Assembly: GCA_025454095.1 (NCBI GenBank)
Contig: JALOPC010000106.1
Coordinates: 1-6,083, forward strand
DNA from: Syntrophales bacterium
GTDB lineage: Bacteria; Desulfobacterota; Syntrophia; Syntrophales; UBA2192
Direction: 5' to 3'
DNA: 6,083 nt
The translations under genes were made by a program, and so were the position numbers. How positions within the stretch are numbered: position 1 is the stretch's first letter; each line of letters opens with the position of its first letter. The notes beneath the pieces were generated by a model, which was not told where the DNA came from, made no database searches, and was given only the letters and a program-made list of their open reading frames with translations. Below, piece by piece: positions 1 to 5,646 of the stretch.

Positions 1-779
1 AGCCCCTCCGAAAAGGAGCCGTTCAGGACCACGTCCACCGAGTCGTAGGCCGAGCGCATGGCTGACGGCGTGATCGGCGGGACCCATCGCGCAAAGACCC
101 GCATCCGTTCCACATCCCTGCGAAACCGCTCCGCATAAGCGCCGTCGAGCAAAGGCCCCGCAAACACGGCTCGCACCTGCGGCCGCATGCCGTGGACTCT
201 CTCCAGCGACTGAAGACACTCCACATTCCCCTTCACCGGCCGAACCCCCGCGGGCATGAAGAACAGGACACCGCCGGGGGGAACGCCGCAGGAGGCCCGC
301 AGGTCCTGCGTCTCTTCGCCGAGCCACACGAAGGCCTTCGGCGCGAAGAAGACCCGGTCGATGCTCTCCGGGACGATTTCCCGGAGCCGGGCCCTGCCCT
401 CCTCGCTCTGGACGATGATGGCGTCCGCGCGGTGCAGGACCCTGTCGATGACCTCCCTCCTGCCCGGCACCTTGGATTCGATGTTCATGTCGGTTCCCGA
501 GGGGGAGACGACGAGGGGAAGGCGGGCCCGGAAGCCGGCCGGGACTTCATCGAGAAGAAGCCCGCCGGCGCGGTAGGCATTGTGCACGTGTAGGATGTCG
601 GGGCGGAATCGCTCGATGTCCCGCACGAGGTCCTGCGCCCCGCACCCTTCCGTCGCGATGACCCGCACGTCGAGCCCCATGCCGACGAGCGAGCGGCGCC
701 ACCGCTCGGCCGTCATGGCGTTGCCCGTCACGGCCGGCAGGCCCGTTGGTGTGAGGATGAGCAATTTGAACGGGTTCAC
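1..779 (-). CDS. Glycosyltransferase, GT4/GT-B type, C-terminus cut by window edge
   Basis: Probable cytoplasmic GT-B glycosyltransferase moving a sugar from an activated donor to an unknown acceptor. The 259 visible residues hold a Rossmann-like N-terminal half opening with LLILTP (6-11) and TGNAMTAERW (18-27), then HVHN (64-67) and SGTD (94-97). The donor half has RPVKG (180-184), where Arg and Lys usually contact the donor phosphates. The frame leaves the window at FSEG (256-259), whose Glu258 fits the first Glu of the family E-x7-E motif, so roughly a third of the protein is missing. The start is GTG at 779: an in-frame TGA lies two codons upstream, and an AGGGAG ribosome site sits 8 nt before the GTG. 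The start overlaps the deacetylase stop by 4 bp (GTGA), suggesting translational coupling. The TGN-TA-RW opening also resembles the SenB-like (TIGR04348) glycosyltransferases, but no selenoneine partner gene is visible. The family call is firm; donor and acceptor are unknown. Confidence 0.85.
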   Translation of the reverse strand, partial: MNPFKLLILTPTGLPAVTGNAMTAERWRRSLVGMGLDVRVIATEGCGAQDLVRDIERFRPDILHVHNAYRAGGLLLDEVPAGFRARLPLVVSPSGTDMNIESKVPGRREVIDRVLHRADAIIVQSEEGRARLREIVPESIDRVFFAPKAFVWLGEETQDLRASCGVPPGGVLFFMPAGVRPVKGNVECLQSLERVHGMRPQVRAVFAGPLLDGAYAERFRRDVERMRVFARWVPPITPSAMRSAYDSVDVVLNGSFSEG

Positions 780-1627
780 GAATCAATCTCCCTGAACGAT
801 ACCAACATCACTCCAGCAGCCCGCAGGGCGAGCCGGAAGCGGGGATGCAGGAGAGCCTCGAGTTCCCGCTCGCGGTCCGCCGAGGAAAACGCGGAGAAGG
901 CGTTCCGCACCGGGACCCGGCCCGGGTGGACCATCAGTTCCGTCGTGCCGTCGGGCAGCGAGCCGGCGAGTTCCACGAGCCTCTCCAGGTCGAGCCGGCC
1001 CTTGAGCGCAAGCCCGCGAAAATGATCGCTCGACACGATCCCGGCCGCGGCCAGCCGACGACGCGCCTCACGCCCCAGGGAAGCAAACCGCCGCGACTCT
1101 TCCAGCCGATTCGCCTCCAGGACGCCCCCCTCGGGCAGGTCCGTCTCGTCGGGAATCCGCATCCTCGAGATCCCGAAGGCCTTCGCCGTTTCCGTCACGG
1201 CGCTCAGGGCCGCAGGAAAGACGTGTACGTGCTGGTGGCCGTCGATGTGGGTGACGGCGATCCCCTCGTCGAGGAGTTTCCCGATCTGGAGGGTCGTCTC
1301 CCTCGCAATCTCGGCCGCGAGGAACGCATCCCCCGCGCCTGCAAGCAAGCGGTGCGCCCCGGCCTTGCCGAGAAACTTCCCGTCGGGTCCCGCCAGTCGC
1401 GTCAGGCCCTCAGCCAGCGGACGGCCTTCGCTGAGATTCAGGTGGACCGCAAAGGAGACCCCTTCGCAGCCGCCCGAACGAACCCGTTCCAGGGCGTGAC
1501 CCAGGGCGGGCCCGTTGGGCAGGATGCTCGCACTCGTCACGACCCCCGCCCGGATCGCCTCGAAGATCCCCTCGTTGCGCGCCTCGTCGGCCCCCAGATC
1601 GTCGGCGTTGACGATGAGCCGTCTCAT
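776..1627 (-). CDS. ChbG/HpnK-family (YdjC-like) carbohydrate deacetylase
   Basis: Metal-dependent deacetylase of the YdjC fold. Known relatives remove acetyl groups from N-acetylated sugars: ChbG acts on chitooligosaccharides, and HpnK is linked to hopanoid clusters. The 283 residues match the usual family length. The opening NADDLG (7-12) carries the family Asp pair. His62 (VHLNL) and the HIDGHQHVH run (127-135) supply the expected metal-binding histidines and catalytic region. ELMVHPG, near residue 230, and the ERELEAL helix after it are typical of the C-terminal part. No signal peptide is seen, so it is probably cytoplasmic. ATG at 1627 overlaps the stop of the upstream ATP-grasp gene by 4 bp (ATGA), with a GAAGG ribosome site just before it, and the stop overlaps the glycosyltransferase start. 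Sitting beside a glycosyltransferase, it probably deacetylates a GlcNAc-like sugar after transfer, as HpnK- and ChbG-type enzymes do. That substrate is inferred from context. Confidence 0.92.
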   Translation of the reverse strand: MRRLIVNADDLGADEARNEGIFEAIRAGVVTSASILPNGPALGHALERVRSGGCEGVSFAVHLNLSEGRPLAEGLTRLAGPDGKFLGKAGAHRLLAGAGDAFLAAEIARETTLQIGKLLDEGIAVTHIDGHQHVHVFPAALSAVTETAKAFGISRMRIPDETDLPEGGVLEANRLEESRRFASLGREARRRLAAAGIVSSDHFRGLALKGRLDLERLVELAGSLPDGTTELMVHPGRVPVRNAFSAFSSADRERELEALLHPRFRLALRAAGVMLVSFREIDS

Positions 1628-3282
1628 GGGCCCTTCACCCCGGAGGCGCGGATGAAGAGGTTCCGGAAAACGTACTCCCCGCCGAAGACCTCGTGGAATT
1701 CAGCCAGGCCGCGGCGGCGCAGGGAATCGAGGTATGCGAAGAGCCCCTCGTCCATCCCGTCGTACTCGCGGGCCGTGAAGGGCCGCTGCGTCTCGCCGAC
1801 GACCTCCACCGCGTCGAACCGCTCGCGGAGCCGCGCCATCACTGCGGGAAGATTTGCGATCGAGATCGCCACCAGCCAGAGCCGGCCCCGATCCGGGTCG
1901 AGCCGGCGCGGCGCGCCGTCGATGACGGCAAGGAGATGCTTCGCCCCGTCGCACCCCCCGTAACGGGGCCCGAAGGGCCTGCATCCCGGCGTCTGGGGCG
2001 GTGTCGCGATGATGGCGTCGAAACGCTCGCCCTCTTCGAGCGATTCGTACCAGGAGCCGGCCCTCGTCTCGATGCAGCCCGCAAACCCGTTGTGCGCGGC
2101 GTTTTCCGTTGCCGAGGCCAGGGCCGCGGGGTCCAGGTCGACGGCAACGACACGCCCGGCGCCAAGCCCGGCTGCGGCCAGGGAGAGAACCCCGCTGCCG
2201 CAGCCCAGCTCGAGGACCCGCTCCCCGGGCCGAACGTCGAGCCGGCGGGCCAGTTCCACCGTGGACGGCGGCGGTACGTGAACGTTTGCCGGGAGCCGGA
2301 GCCTGACGGGCCCGGCCGGCAGGTCGATCGTCATCTCCCTTGCGTCCCGCGCCGCCGCGGGGCCGCGTGCGAGCCGGGCGGACAGGATCCGATCGAGCAG
2401 GGCGGGAAAATCCATGCCGGCCCAGCGGGCCGAGAGGGCCAGCGCCTCCTCGGGCTCCATGCTCGGCGTAACGTTGGCTTCCATGAAGAAGAAGGTGCCC
2501 CCCGGCGAGCGGCGCACGTCAAAGCGGCCGTAATCCCTGAGCCCGAGCGCCCGGAAAGCGGCAAGGGACCAATCCGCAAGCTCCCGGAGCTCGGCCGGCG
2601 CAAGGTCCGCCCGCACCGCGTCCCGCCGGCCCGGCAGGACGTGCCGGAGCTTGAACGTCTCCGTCAGGACCCCCGTTTCCCCGCCCTCCGCCAGCCACTC
2701 CAGGGGGGGAAGCACCTCGAGCCCCCGGGGCCCGCCGACGACGGAAACGGCAAATTCCCTGCCGGCGATGAATTGTTCCACGAGGACGGGCTGGTTGAAC
2801 CGCGACAGAAGTTCCTGGAGACGATCCCGGGCATCGGCGCCGCTGCCGGCAACGGCGAGGCCGCGGCTCATGTGCTCGGCCGACGGCTTGAGAATGTACG
2901 GGGGGGTCAGCCAGGGCGGGATCGGGTCGCCCGCGGCGCCGCACAGGATACCGGGCGGCACCGGGATGCCGGCAGCCGCAAGGCGGGCCTTGGCCGCAGC
3001 CTTGTCGTCGGCAAGCGCGCAGGCCCGCGCATCGGAGCCGACGACGGCGATCCCGTGGGATTCGAGAAACGACCGCACCAGCGAGCGGAAGCGCCCGCGT
3101 CCCCCGTAGGTGTCCGTGTGATCGATGACGAGATCGCACCGTCCGGCAAGATCGGCGAGGTGAAGCTCGATCCGCTCCGAGTCCACAAGCAGGAAATCGT
3201 GGCCGAGAGCCGCAAGTCCTTTGGAAATGGCTGCGGCGCAGCCGCAGGGGGATGATGCCGTGTGGATGATTCCCACTCGCAT
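1624..3282 (-). CDS. ATP-grasp ligase fused to class I SAM-dependent methyltransferase
   Basis: Two-domain cytoplasmic enzyme, 552 residues from the chosen ATG. Residues 1-315 resemble D-Ala-D-Ala ligase-type ATP-grasp enzymes, which join a carboxylate to an amine through an acyl-phosphate. They include the N-terminal RVGIIHTASSP strand, Lys132 (YILKPS), VEQF (168-171) with nearby Glu175, Asp255 (RFDVR), and FMEANVTPSM (266-275), where Glu268 and Asn270 should bind Mg. Residues about 335-545 form a methyltransferase. It has the SAM loop LELGCGSG (357-364), the acidic VDLD (381-384) and IIATPPQ (424-430) in the place of the (N/D)PPY motif of PrmA/HemK-like enzymes. Thr replaces the usual Asn/Asp, so N-methylation of glutamine should not be assumed. 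A TTG at 3294 is in frame, but ATG at 3282 begins the conserved strand and has a GGA 7 nt upstream, so it is preferred. This is the first gene of the minus-strand operon. Domain calls are firm; the substrate is unknown. Confidence 0.9.
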   Translation of the reverse strand: MRVGIIHTASSPCGCAAAISKGLAALGHDFLLVDSERIELHLADLAGRCDLVIDHTDTYGGRGRFRSLVRSFLESHGIAVVGSDARACALADDKAAAKARLAAAGIPVPPGILCGAAGDPIPPWLTPPYILKPSAEHMSRGLAVAGSGADARDRLQELLSRFNQPVLVEQFIAGREFAVSVVGGPRGLEVLPPLEWLAEGGETGVLTETFKLRHVLPGRRDAVRADLAPAELRELADWSLAAFRALGLRDYGRFDVRRSPGGTFFFMEANVTPSMEPEEALALSARWAGMDFPALLDRILSARLARGPAAARDAREMTIDLPAGPVRLRLPANVHVPPPSTVELARRLDVRPGERVLELGCGSGVLSLAAAGLGAGRVVAVDLDPAALASATENAAHNGFAGCIETRAGSWYESLEEGERFDAIIATPPQTPGCRPFGPRYGGCDGAKHLLAVIDGAPRRLDPDRGRLWLVAISIANLPAVMARLRERFDAVEVVGETQRPFTAREYDGMDEGLFAYLDSLRRRGLAEFHEVFGGEYVFRNLFIRASGVKGP

Positions 3283-3317
3283 GAACGAATCCAATTTTCC
3301 GGAATGATTTGCGTTTC

Positions 3318-3346
3318 AAGGTAGACGAAGCGGACTTGAAAGTCAA
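3318..3346 (-). promoter_or_regulatory. Sigma-70-type promoter of the ATP-grasp/deacetylase/glycosyltransferase operon
   Basis: Read on the minus strand, TTGACT (3346-3341, five of six consensus bases) is followed after exactly 17 bp by TACCTT (3323-3318, three of six). Transcription would start near 3311, giving a leader of about 29 nt to the ATG at 3282. The strong -35, ideal spacing and position support the call; the -10 is mediocre. It is the only convincing promoter seen for the three overlapping genes. Confidence 0.6.
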
Positions 3347-3357
3347 CGCCGCAAACG

Positions 3358-3378
3358 GGGGTAGCGGCCCGATACCCC
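3358..3378. promoter_or_regulatory. Near-perfect 21-bp dyad, likely operator in the divergent spacer
   Basis: Arms GGGGTA (3358-3363) and TACCCC (3373-3378) are perfectly complementary. Inside them CGG (3365-3367) and CCG (3369-3371) pair about a central C at 3368, so 18 of the 20 arm positions are symmetric. The site lies 11 bp from the -35 of the minus-strand operon and 6 bp from the candidate -35 of the plus-strand gene. That fits an operator bound by a dimeric regulator controlling one or both directions. No T-tract follows on either strand, so a terminator is unlikely. The regulator is not identifiable from this window. Confidence 0.5.
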
Positions 3379-3384
3379 TCTCCG

Positions 3385-3414
3385 TTGGCACGATTCTTTC
3401 ATATTCAATTTATC
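3385..3414 (+). promoter_or_regulatory. Weak promoter candidate for the cyclic-nucleotide-binding gene
   Basis: TTGGCA (3385-3390) matches five of six -35 bases. An AT-rich stretch follows with TTTATC (3409-3414, three of six) after 18 bp, or ATTTAT (3408-3413) after 17 bp. The leader to the ATG at 3480 would be about 60 nt and would contain the inverted repeat at 3431-3460. The AT-rich character in an otherwise GC-rich region supports it; the -10 is poor. Confidence 0.35.
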
Positions 3415-3430
3415 TGATGAACATTTCCAA

Positions 3431-3460
3431 GGGATGAAAACCCGTTACGGCATTCATCCC
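3431..3460 (+). promoter_or_regulatory. Inverted repeat in the leader of the cyclic-nucleotide-binding gene
   Basis: GGGATGAA (3431-3438) and TTCATCCC (3453-3460) are a perfect 8-bp inverted repeat with a 14-nt loop. Within the loop CCGT (3442-3445) and ACGG (3447-3450) form a second, almost concentric dyad. It ends 19 nt before the ATG at 3480. It could act as an mRNA hairpin affecting translation or as a second protein-binding site on DNA; the sequence cannot decide which. Confidence 0.45.
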
Positions 3461-3479
3461 GCACGGGGCGAGACAGACC

Positions 3480-3995
3480 ATGCAGGTTCTCCAGGGAAAC
3501 GGCGAAATCATTCAGGCACTCCAGAAGATCCCGAAGCTCCAGGCCTTCGACAAGAAGGACCTCCGCAAGATCCTCAGCTGCAGCCAGATCCTGAAATTCG
3601 CGCCCGGCGAAATGATCGCCCGGGAGGAAGAGCCGGACCACCGGATCTATTTCATCGTCTCGGGGAAAGTCCGGGTCACCCGCCAGGGGGTGGAGATCAA
3701 GGTCCTCGCGCGGACGGGCGACGTCTTCGGCGAGATGCGGCTGCTGTCCGTTTCGAACCGGACATCGTCGGTATCGGCCGTCGACGAGACGGTCTGCCTC
3801 GCCACGGACGTGGCCGCCATGGAAAACCTCCGGAAAGAGGACCGGGTGGCCTTCGCAGCCATCTACTACATGGTCATGGCCGAGGTCCTCGCCCGCAGGC
3901 TCAAGGAGACGAGCGACGAGCTGACGCGGGTCCGGGGCGAGCTGCAGCGGCTCAAGACCTCGACAGGCCTGGCCGACACGGTCGGCTCCGCGTGA
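3480..3995 (+). CDS. Standalone cyclic-nucleotide-binding-domain protein
   Basis: A 171-residue soluble protein with one cNMP-binding beta-barrel (about 15-125) and a C-terminal helix (about 122-160) rich in charged residues, probably a coiled coil. The phosphate-binding cassette is recognisable: GDVFGEM (80-86) with Glu85, then NRTSS (93-97) with Arg94. These are the positions that in CRP and PKA hold the ribose 2'-OH and the cyclic phosphate, so nucleotide binding is plausible. No helix-turn-helix follows the barrel, so it is not a CRP/FNR transcription factor. It probably acts as a sensor or adaptor through protein contact. ATG at 3480 is the first start after an in-frame TGA at 3435, with a purine-rich GGGGCGAG upstream. 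The membrane-protein gene follows on the same strand after 173 bp, too far for tight coupling. Ligand and partner are unknown. Confidence 0.88.
   Translation: MQVLQGNGEIIQALQKIPKLQAFDKKDLRKILSCSQILKFAPGEMIAREEEPDHRIYFIVSGKVRVTRQGVEIKVLARTGDVFGEMRLLSVSNRTSSVSAVDETVCLATDVAAMENLRKEDRVAFAAIYYMVMAEVLARRLKETSDELTRVRGELQRLKTSTGLADTVGSA
3972..3986 (+). other. Small GC hairpin at the 3' end of the cyclic-nucleotide-binding gene
   Basis: GCCGAC (3972-3977) and GTCGGC (3981-3986) form a perfect 6-bp stem around a 3-nt loop, just before the stop codon at 3993-3995. There is no T-run after it, so it does not qualify as an intrinsic terminator. It might cause pausing or protect a 3' end, or simply be chance in GC-rich coding sequence. 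Confidence 0.2.
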
Positions 3996-4088
3996 AGAAC
4001 CTTCCATCATTCCGCGACTCCAGACACCCCCTTCCACAGAGACATCCGCGGCCCCCGACGGCCTCCGCACTCTCCGGGCAAAACCCGT

Positions 4089-4117
4089 TTGTGTTCGCCC
4101 CCGATCTCTGGTAATAA
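4089..4117 (+). promoter_or_regulatory. Extended -10 promoter candidate for the VTT membrane protein gene
   Basis: TTGTGT (4089-4094) is followed after 17 bp by TAATAA (4112-4117), which is preceded by TGG (4109-4111) in the position of an extended -10 TGn element. The start would lie near 4124, giving a leader of about 45 nt that contains the hairpin at 4129-4151. Both hexamers are imperfect, so this is tentative. Confidence 0.35.
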
Positions 4118-4128
4118 GAAGCGCTCGC

Positions 4129-4151
4129 GGGACCGAGTCCGTACCGGTCCC
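4129..4151 (+). other. Leader hairpin upstream of the VTT membrane protein gene
   Basis: GGGACCG (4129-4135) and CGGTCCC (4145-4151) form a perfect 7-bp stem with a 9-nt loop, ending 17 nt before the ATG at 4169. No T-run follows, so it is not an intrinsic terminator. It may influence ribosome access or reflect a palindromic dispersed-repeat remnant. Confidence 0.3.
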
Positions 4152-4168
4152 TGCGAAGCCCGGAACCC

Positions 4169-4873
4169 ATGAAACGACACTACATCCTGAGCGCCCTGGC
4201 CCTTGTCGCATTCTTCTCCATCGGGGCGTACCTGTTCTTCCACTACGACCTGCATGTGTTCTTCTCCGACCGCGAACGGGCGGTGGAACGGCTCACTTCC
4301 TACGACCCGTACGACGAGATCATCTTCGTCGCCCTGCAGATCCTGCAGGTCATCTTCGCACCGATCCCCGGCGAGGCGAGCGGGTTCATCGGCGGTTACC
4401 TCTACGGCCCGTACCTCGGGACGGTGTACTCGACGATCGGGCTCACAATCGGATCCTGGATTGCCTTCCTGCTGGCCCATCTCTTCGGCCTGCCCCTGGT
4501 GGAGCGAATCGTCAAACCCGAAACGCTGCGCCGGTACGACTACGTCCTGGAGCACAAGGGGGTTTTCATCGCCTTCTTTCTTTTCCTGATCCCGGGGTTC
4601 CCGAAGGACTACCTCTGCTATATCCTCGGGCTGTCCCATATGCGGGCCCCGACCTTTCTCGTCATCTCCACCGTGGGCCGGCTCTTCGGCACCATCATGC
4701 TGTCCACCTTCGGGAGCTTTGCGCGCAACAACCAGTTCTGGCCACTCGCCGGCCTGCTCGCGTTCACGGGCCTGTGCCTGCTCGTCGCCTATGTCTACCG
4801 GGAAAAGTGGCTCGAGAAGATCAGGGAGAGGGCCACGAAATACGACGGCGGCCCCCCGGTGGCGGGAGCGTGA
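4169..4873 (+). CDS. VTT-domain (TVP38/TMEM64, DedA-like) inner-membrane protein
   Basis: A 234-residue polytopic membrane protein. The first hydrophobic segment is residues 5-25. The VTT core follows: FAPIPGEASGFIGGYLYGP (63-81), where PGE plus the Gly-rich run mark the first re-entrant region. Hydrophobic segments are at about 84-108, 131-152 and 160-182, with a last helix at 191-210 before a basic tail. LIPGFPKDYLCYILG (140-154) corresponds to the second family signature. Characterised DedA and TMEM64 relatives are linked to lipid movement across the bilayer (undecaprenyl phosphate recycling or phospholipid scrambling) and to membrane homeostasis. Which of these applies here is not shown. 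ATG at 4169 has a short GGA 5 nt upstream. The next gene is convergent, so this is the last gene of its transcript. The family call is confident; the exact role is not. Confidence 0.88.
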   Translation: MKRHYILSALALVAFFSIGAYLFFHYDLHVFFSDRERAVERLTSYDPYDEIIFVALQILQVIFAPIPGEASGFIGGYLYGPYLGTVYSTIGLTIGSWIAFLLAHLFGLPLVERIVKPETLRRYDYVLEHKGVFIAFFLFLIPGFPKDYLCYILGLSHMRAPTFLVISTVGRLFGTIMLSTFGSFARNNQFWPLAGLLAFTGLCLLVAYVYREKWLEKIRERATKYDGGPPVAGA

Positions 4874-4878
4874 GGAAA

Positions 4879-4984
4879 GGGTATCGGGGATAGGGTCTAG
4901 GGTATCGGGGCGGAAGAAGATTTCTTCTGTAAAATAATCTTAACACCTTCAGCCCCTATACCCAATACCCAATACCCGACACCC
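4879..4984. repeat. Inverted pair of GGGTATN heptamer arrays in the convergent spacer
   Basis: The left arm (4879-4910) is four heptamers, GGGTATC, GGGGATA, GGGTCTA and GGGTATC, followed by GGGG. The right arm (4953-4984), read on the minus strand, is GGGTGTC, GGGTATT, GGGTATT and GGGTATA, followed by GGGG. The arms have the same length and phase and match at 26 of 32 positions. The 42-nt AT-rich centre holds a smaller hairpin: GAAGAA (4913-4918), GAT, TTCTTC (4922-4927). The left arm starts 5 nt after one stop codon and the right arm overlaps the other by one base. It could serve as a bidirectional transcript end or form G-rich structures. Confidence 0.8.
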
Positions 4985-5646
4985 TATCTGTACTGCGTGA
5001 AGCTGAAGGGGTCGGCGACGCGGCGGAGGCCTTCGTCGATCTCCCCGTAGCTCGCCAGGTAGAACTCCATCGTCTTGCCCGGGGGAATCGCCTTCTGGAG
5101 TTCCTCCATGATCTGGGTCGAGGGCTCGGCCAGGACGAGCTTGATGGTCTTCGCGCTGTTCTCCAGAACGATGATCTTGCGCTCCATGGCGTAGCGCTCG
5201 CCGATGACTTTCTGCAGCTGGGGGTTGGGCTGGTAGTCCTTCATGGACAGGATGGGCATGTTGAAGTGCTTCGAGAGGGCCGTCAGGTACCCGCGGCTGT
5301 TGATGTACCCCAGCTCGATGAGAAGCAGCCCCAGGGGCCTTGTGTGGCCCCACTTTTCTTTGATCTTCTTCTGTTTCGAGAGGGCCTCGTCCAGCTGCTC
5401 CCGGGTGACCAGCTTCTGGTCCACGAGGATCTCGCCGATCGTTTTGCGCTTGTTGGAGTAGTACAGGGCACGGTTGATCTTCTCCTGCGAAACCCCCATT
5501 TCGAACAGGATCTCGCCGAGATACTTTCCCGGCTGCTCGGCCTTGATGCGCAGGGCCTGGTCCAGCTGGTCCCGGCCGATGATGCCCTTTTCTACGAGAA
5601 TCTGCCCCAGGGTCTTTTCGCCGCCCGGTCTCGGTTTATTGTCCAT
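4984..5646 (-). CDS. Standalone GspE/MshE N-terminal (T2SSE_N)-like protein, no ATPase domain
   Basis: A 220-residue soluble protein built like the N-terminal domain of type II secretion and type IV pilus ATPases (GspE, MshE, PilB). Four helical units start with LGxIL-type motifs: LGQIL (13), LGEIL (43), IGEIL (70) and LGLLL (105), each followed by a G-[IV]-x-x-x-x-L-x-x-AL pattern. A mixed alpha/beta part follows (130-210), with MPIL, ERKIIVLE and IKLVLAEP. The Walker motifs of the parent ATPases are absent, so it is not an assembly motor. It may be a regulator or adaptor of such machinery. MshE domains bind c-di-GMP through an RLG...Q motif, but the leading Arg is missing in all four units here, so binding is uncertain. 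ATG at 5646 is chosen because GAGG lies 5 nt upstream. An in-frame ATG at 5736 would lie on the sigma-54 promoter and would add 30 low-complexity residues. Confidence 0.8.
   Translation of the reverse strand: MDNKPRPGGEKTLGQILVEKGIIGRDQLDQALRIKAEQPGKYLGEILFEMGVSQEKINRALYYSNKRKTIGEILVDQKLVTREQLDEALSKQKKIKEKWGHTRPLGLLLIELGYINSRGYLTALSKHFNMPILSMKDYQPNPQLQKVIGERYAMERKIIVLENSAKTIKLVLAEPSTQIMEELQKAIPPGKTMEFYLASYGEIDEGLRRVADPFSFTQYR

Larger units (their letters stand above)
4005..4168. repeat. Spacer resembling degenerate dispersed intergenic repeat
   Basis: The 173-bp spacer between the two plus-strand genes has no credible ORF. Near its left end it contains TCATTCCGCGACTCCAGAC (from about 4012). 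At its right end it contains CGGTCCCTGCGAAGCCCGGA followed by ACCCA (4145-4169). Both resemble the widespread proteobacterial intergenic repeats of the general form TCATTCC-GCGAA-CCGGAATCCA, in the same orientation but diverged. This is pattern recognition only and the match is loose. Confidence 0.25.

Noticed and set aside
845..1963. A 372-codon open frame on the plus strand opposite the deacetylase gene
   Set aside because: It is antisense to the well-conserved YdjC-type gene, has Arg/Pro-rich composition and no motif, and would cross two real gene junctions.
1693..3255. A 520-codon open frame on the plus strand opposite the ATP-grasp/methyltransferase gene
   Set aside because: It lies wholly antisense to a gene with clear catalytic motifs. 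Its translation is dominated by Arg, Pro and Gly with no recognisable domain, as expected from a GC-rich shadow frame.
2519..3391. A 290-codon minus-strand frame overlapping the start of the ATP-grasp gene
   Set aside because: It is a shifted frame of the same strand, Arg-rich with no domain, and its start lies beyond the predicted promoter.
3434..4114. A 226-codon plus-strand frame overlapping the cyclic-nucleotide-binding gene
   Set aside because: It is a +1/+2 shadow with Pro/Arg/Gly-rich translation, and its start lies inside the leader inverted repeat.
3405..4211. A 268-codon minus-strand frame opposite the cyclic-nucleotide-binding gene
   Set aside because: It is the shadow of a gene with a clear cNMP-binding cassette. 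Part of it translates the repeat-like spacer.
4913..4927. Small GAAGAA/TTCTTC hairpin as an intrinsic terminator
   Set aside because: The stem is AT-rich and short and no T-run follows directly on either strand, so it fails the usual criteria.
4879..4984. CRISPR-like array
   Set aside because: The repeat units are 7 bp with no spacers, and the two halves are inverted. No cas gene is present.
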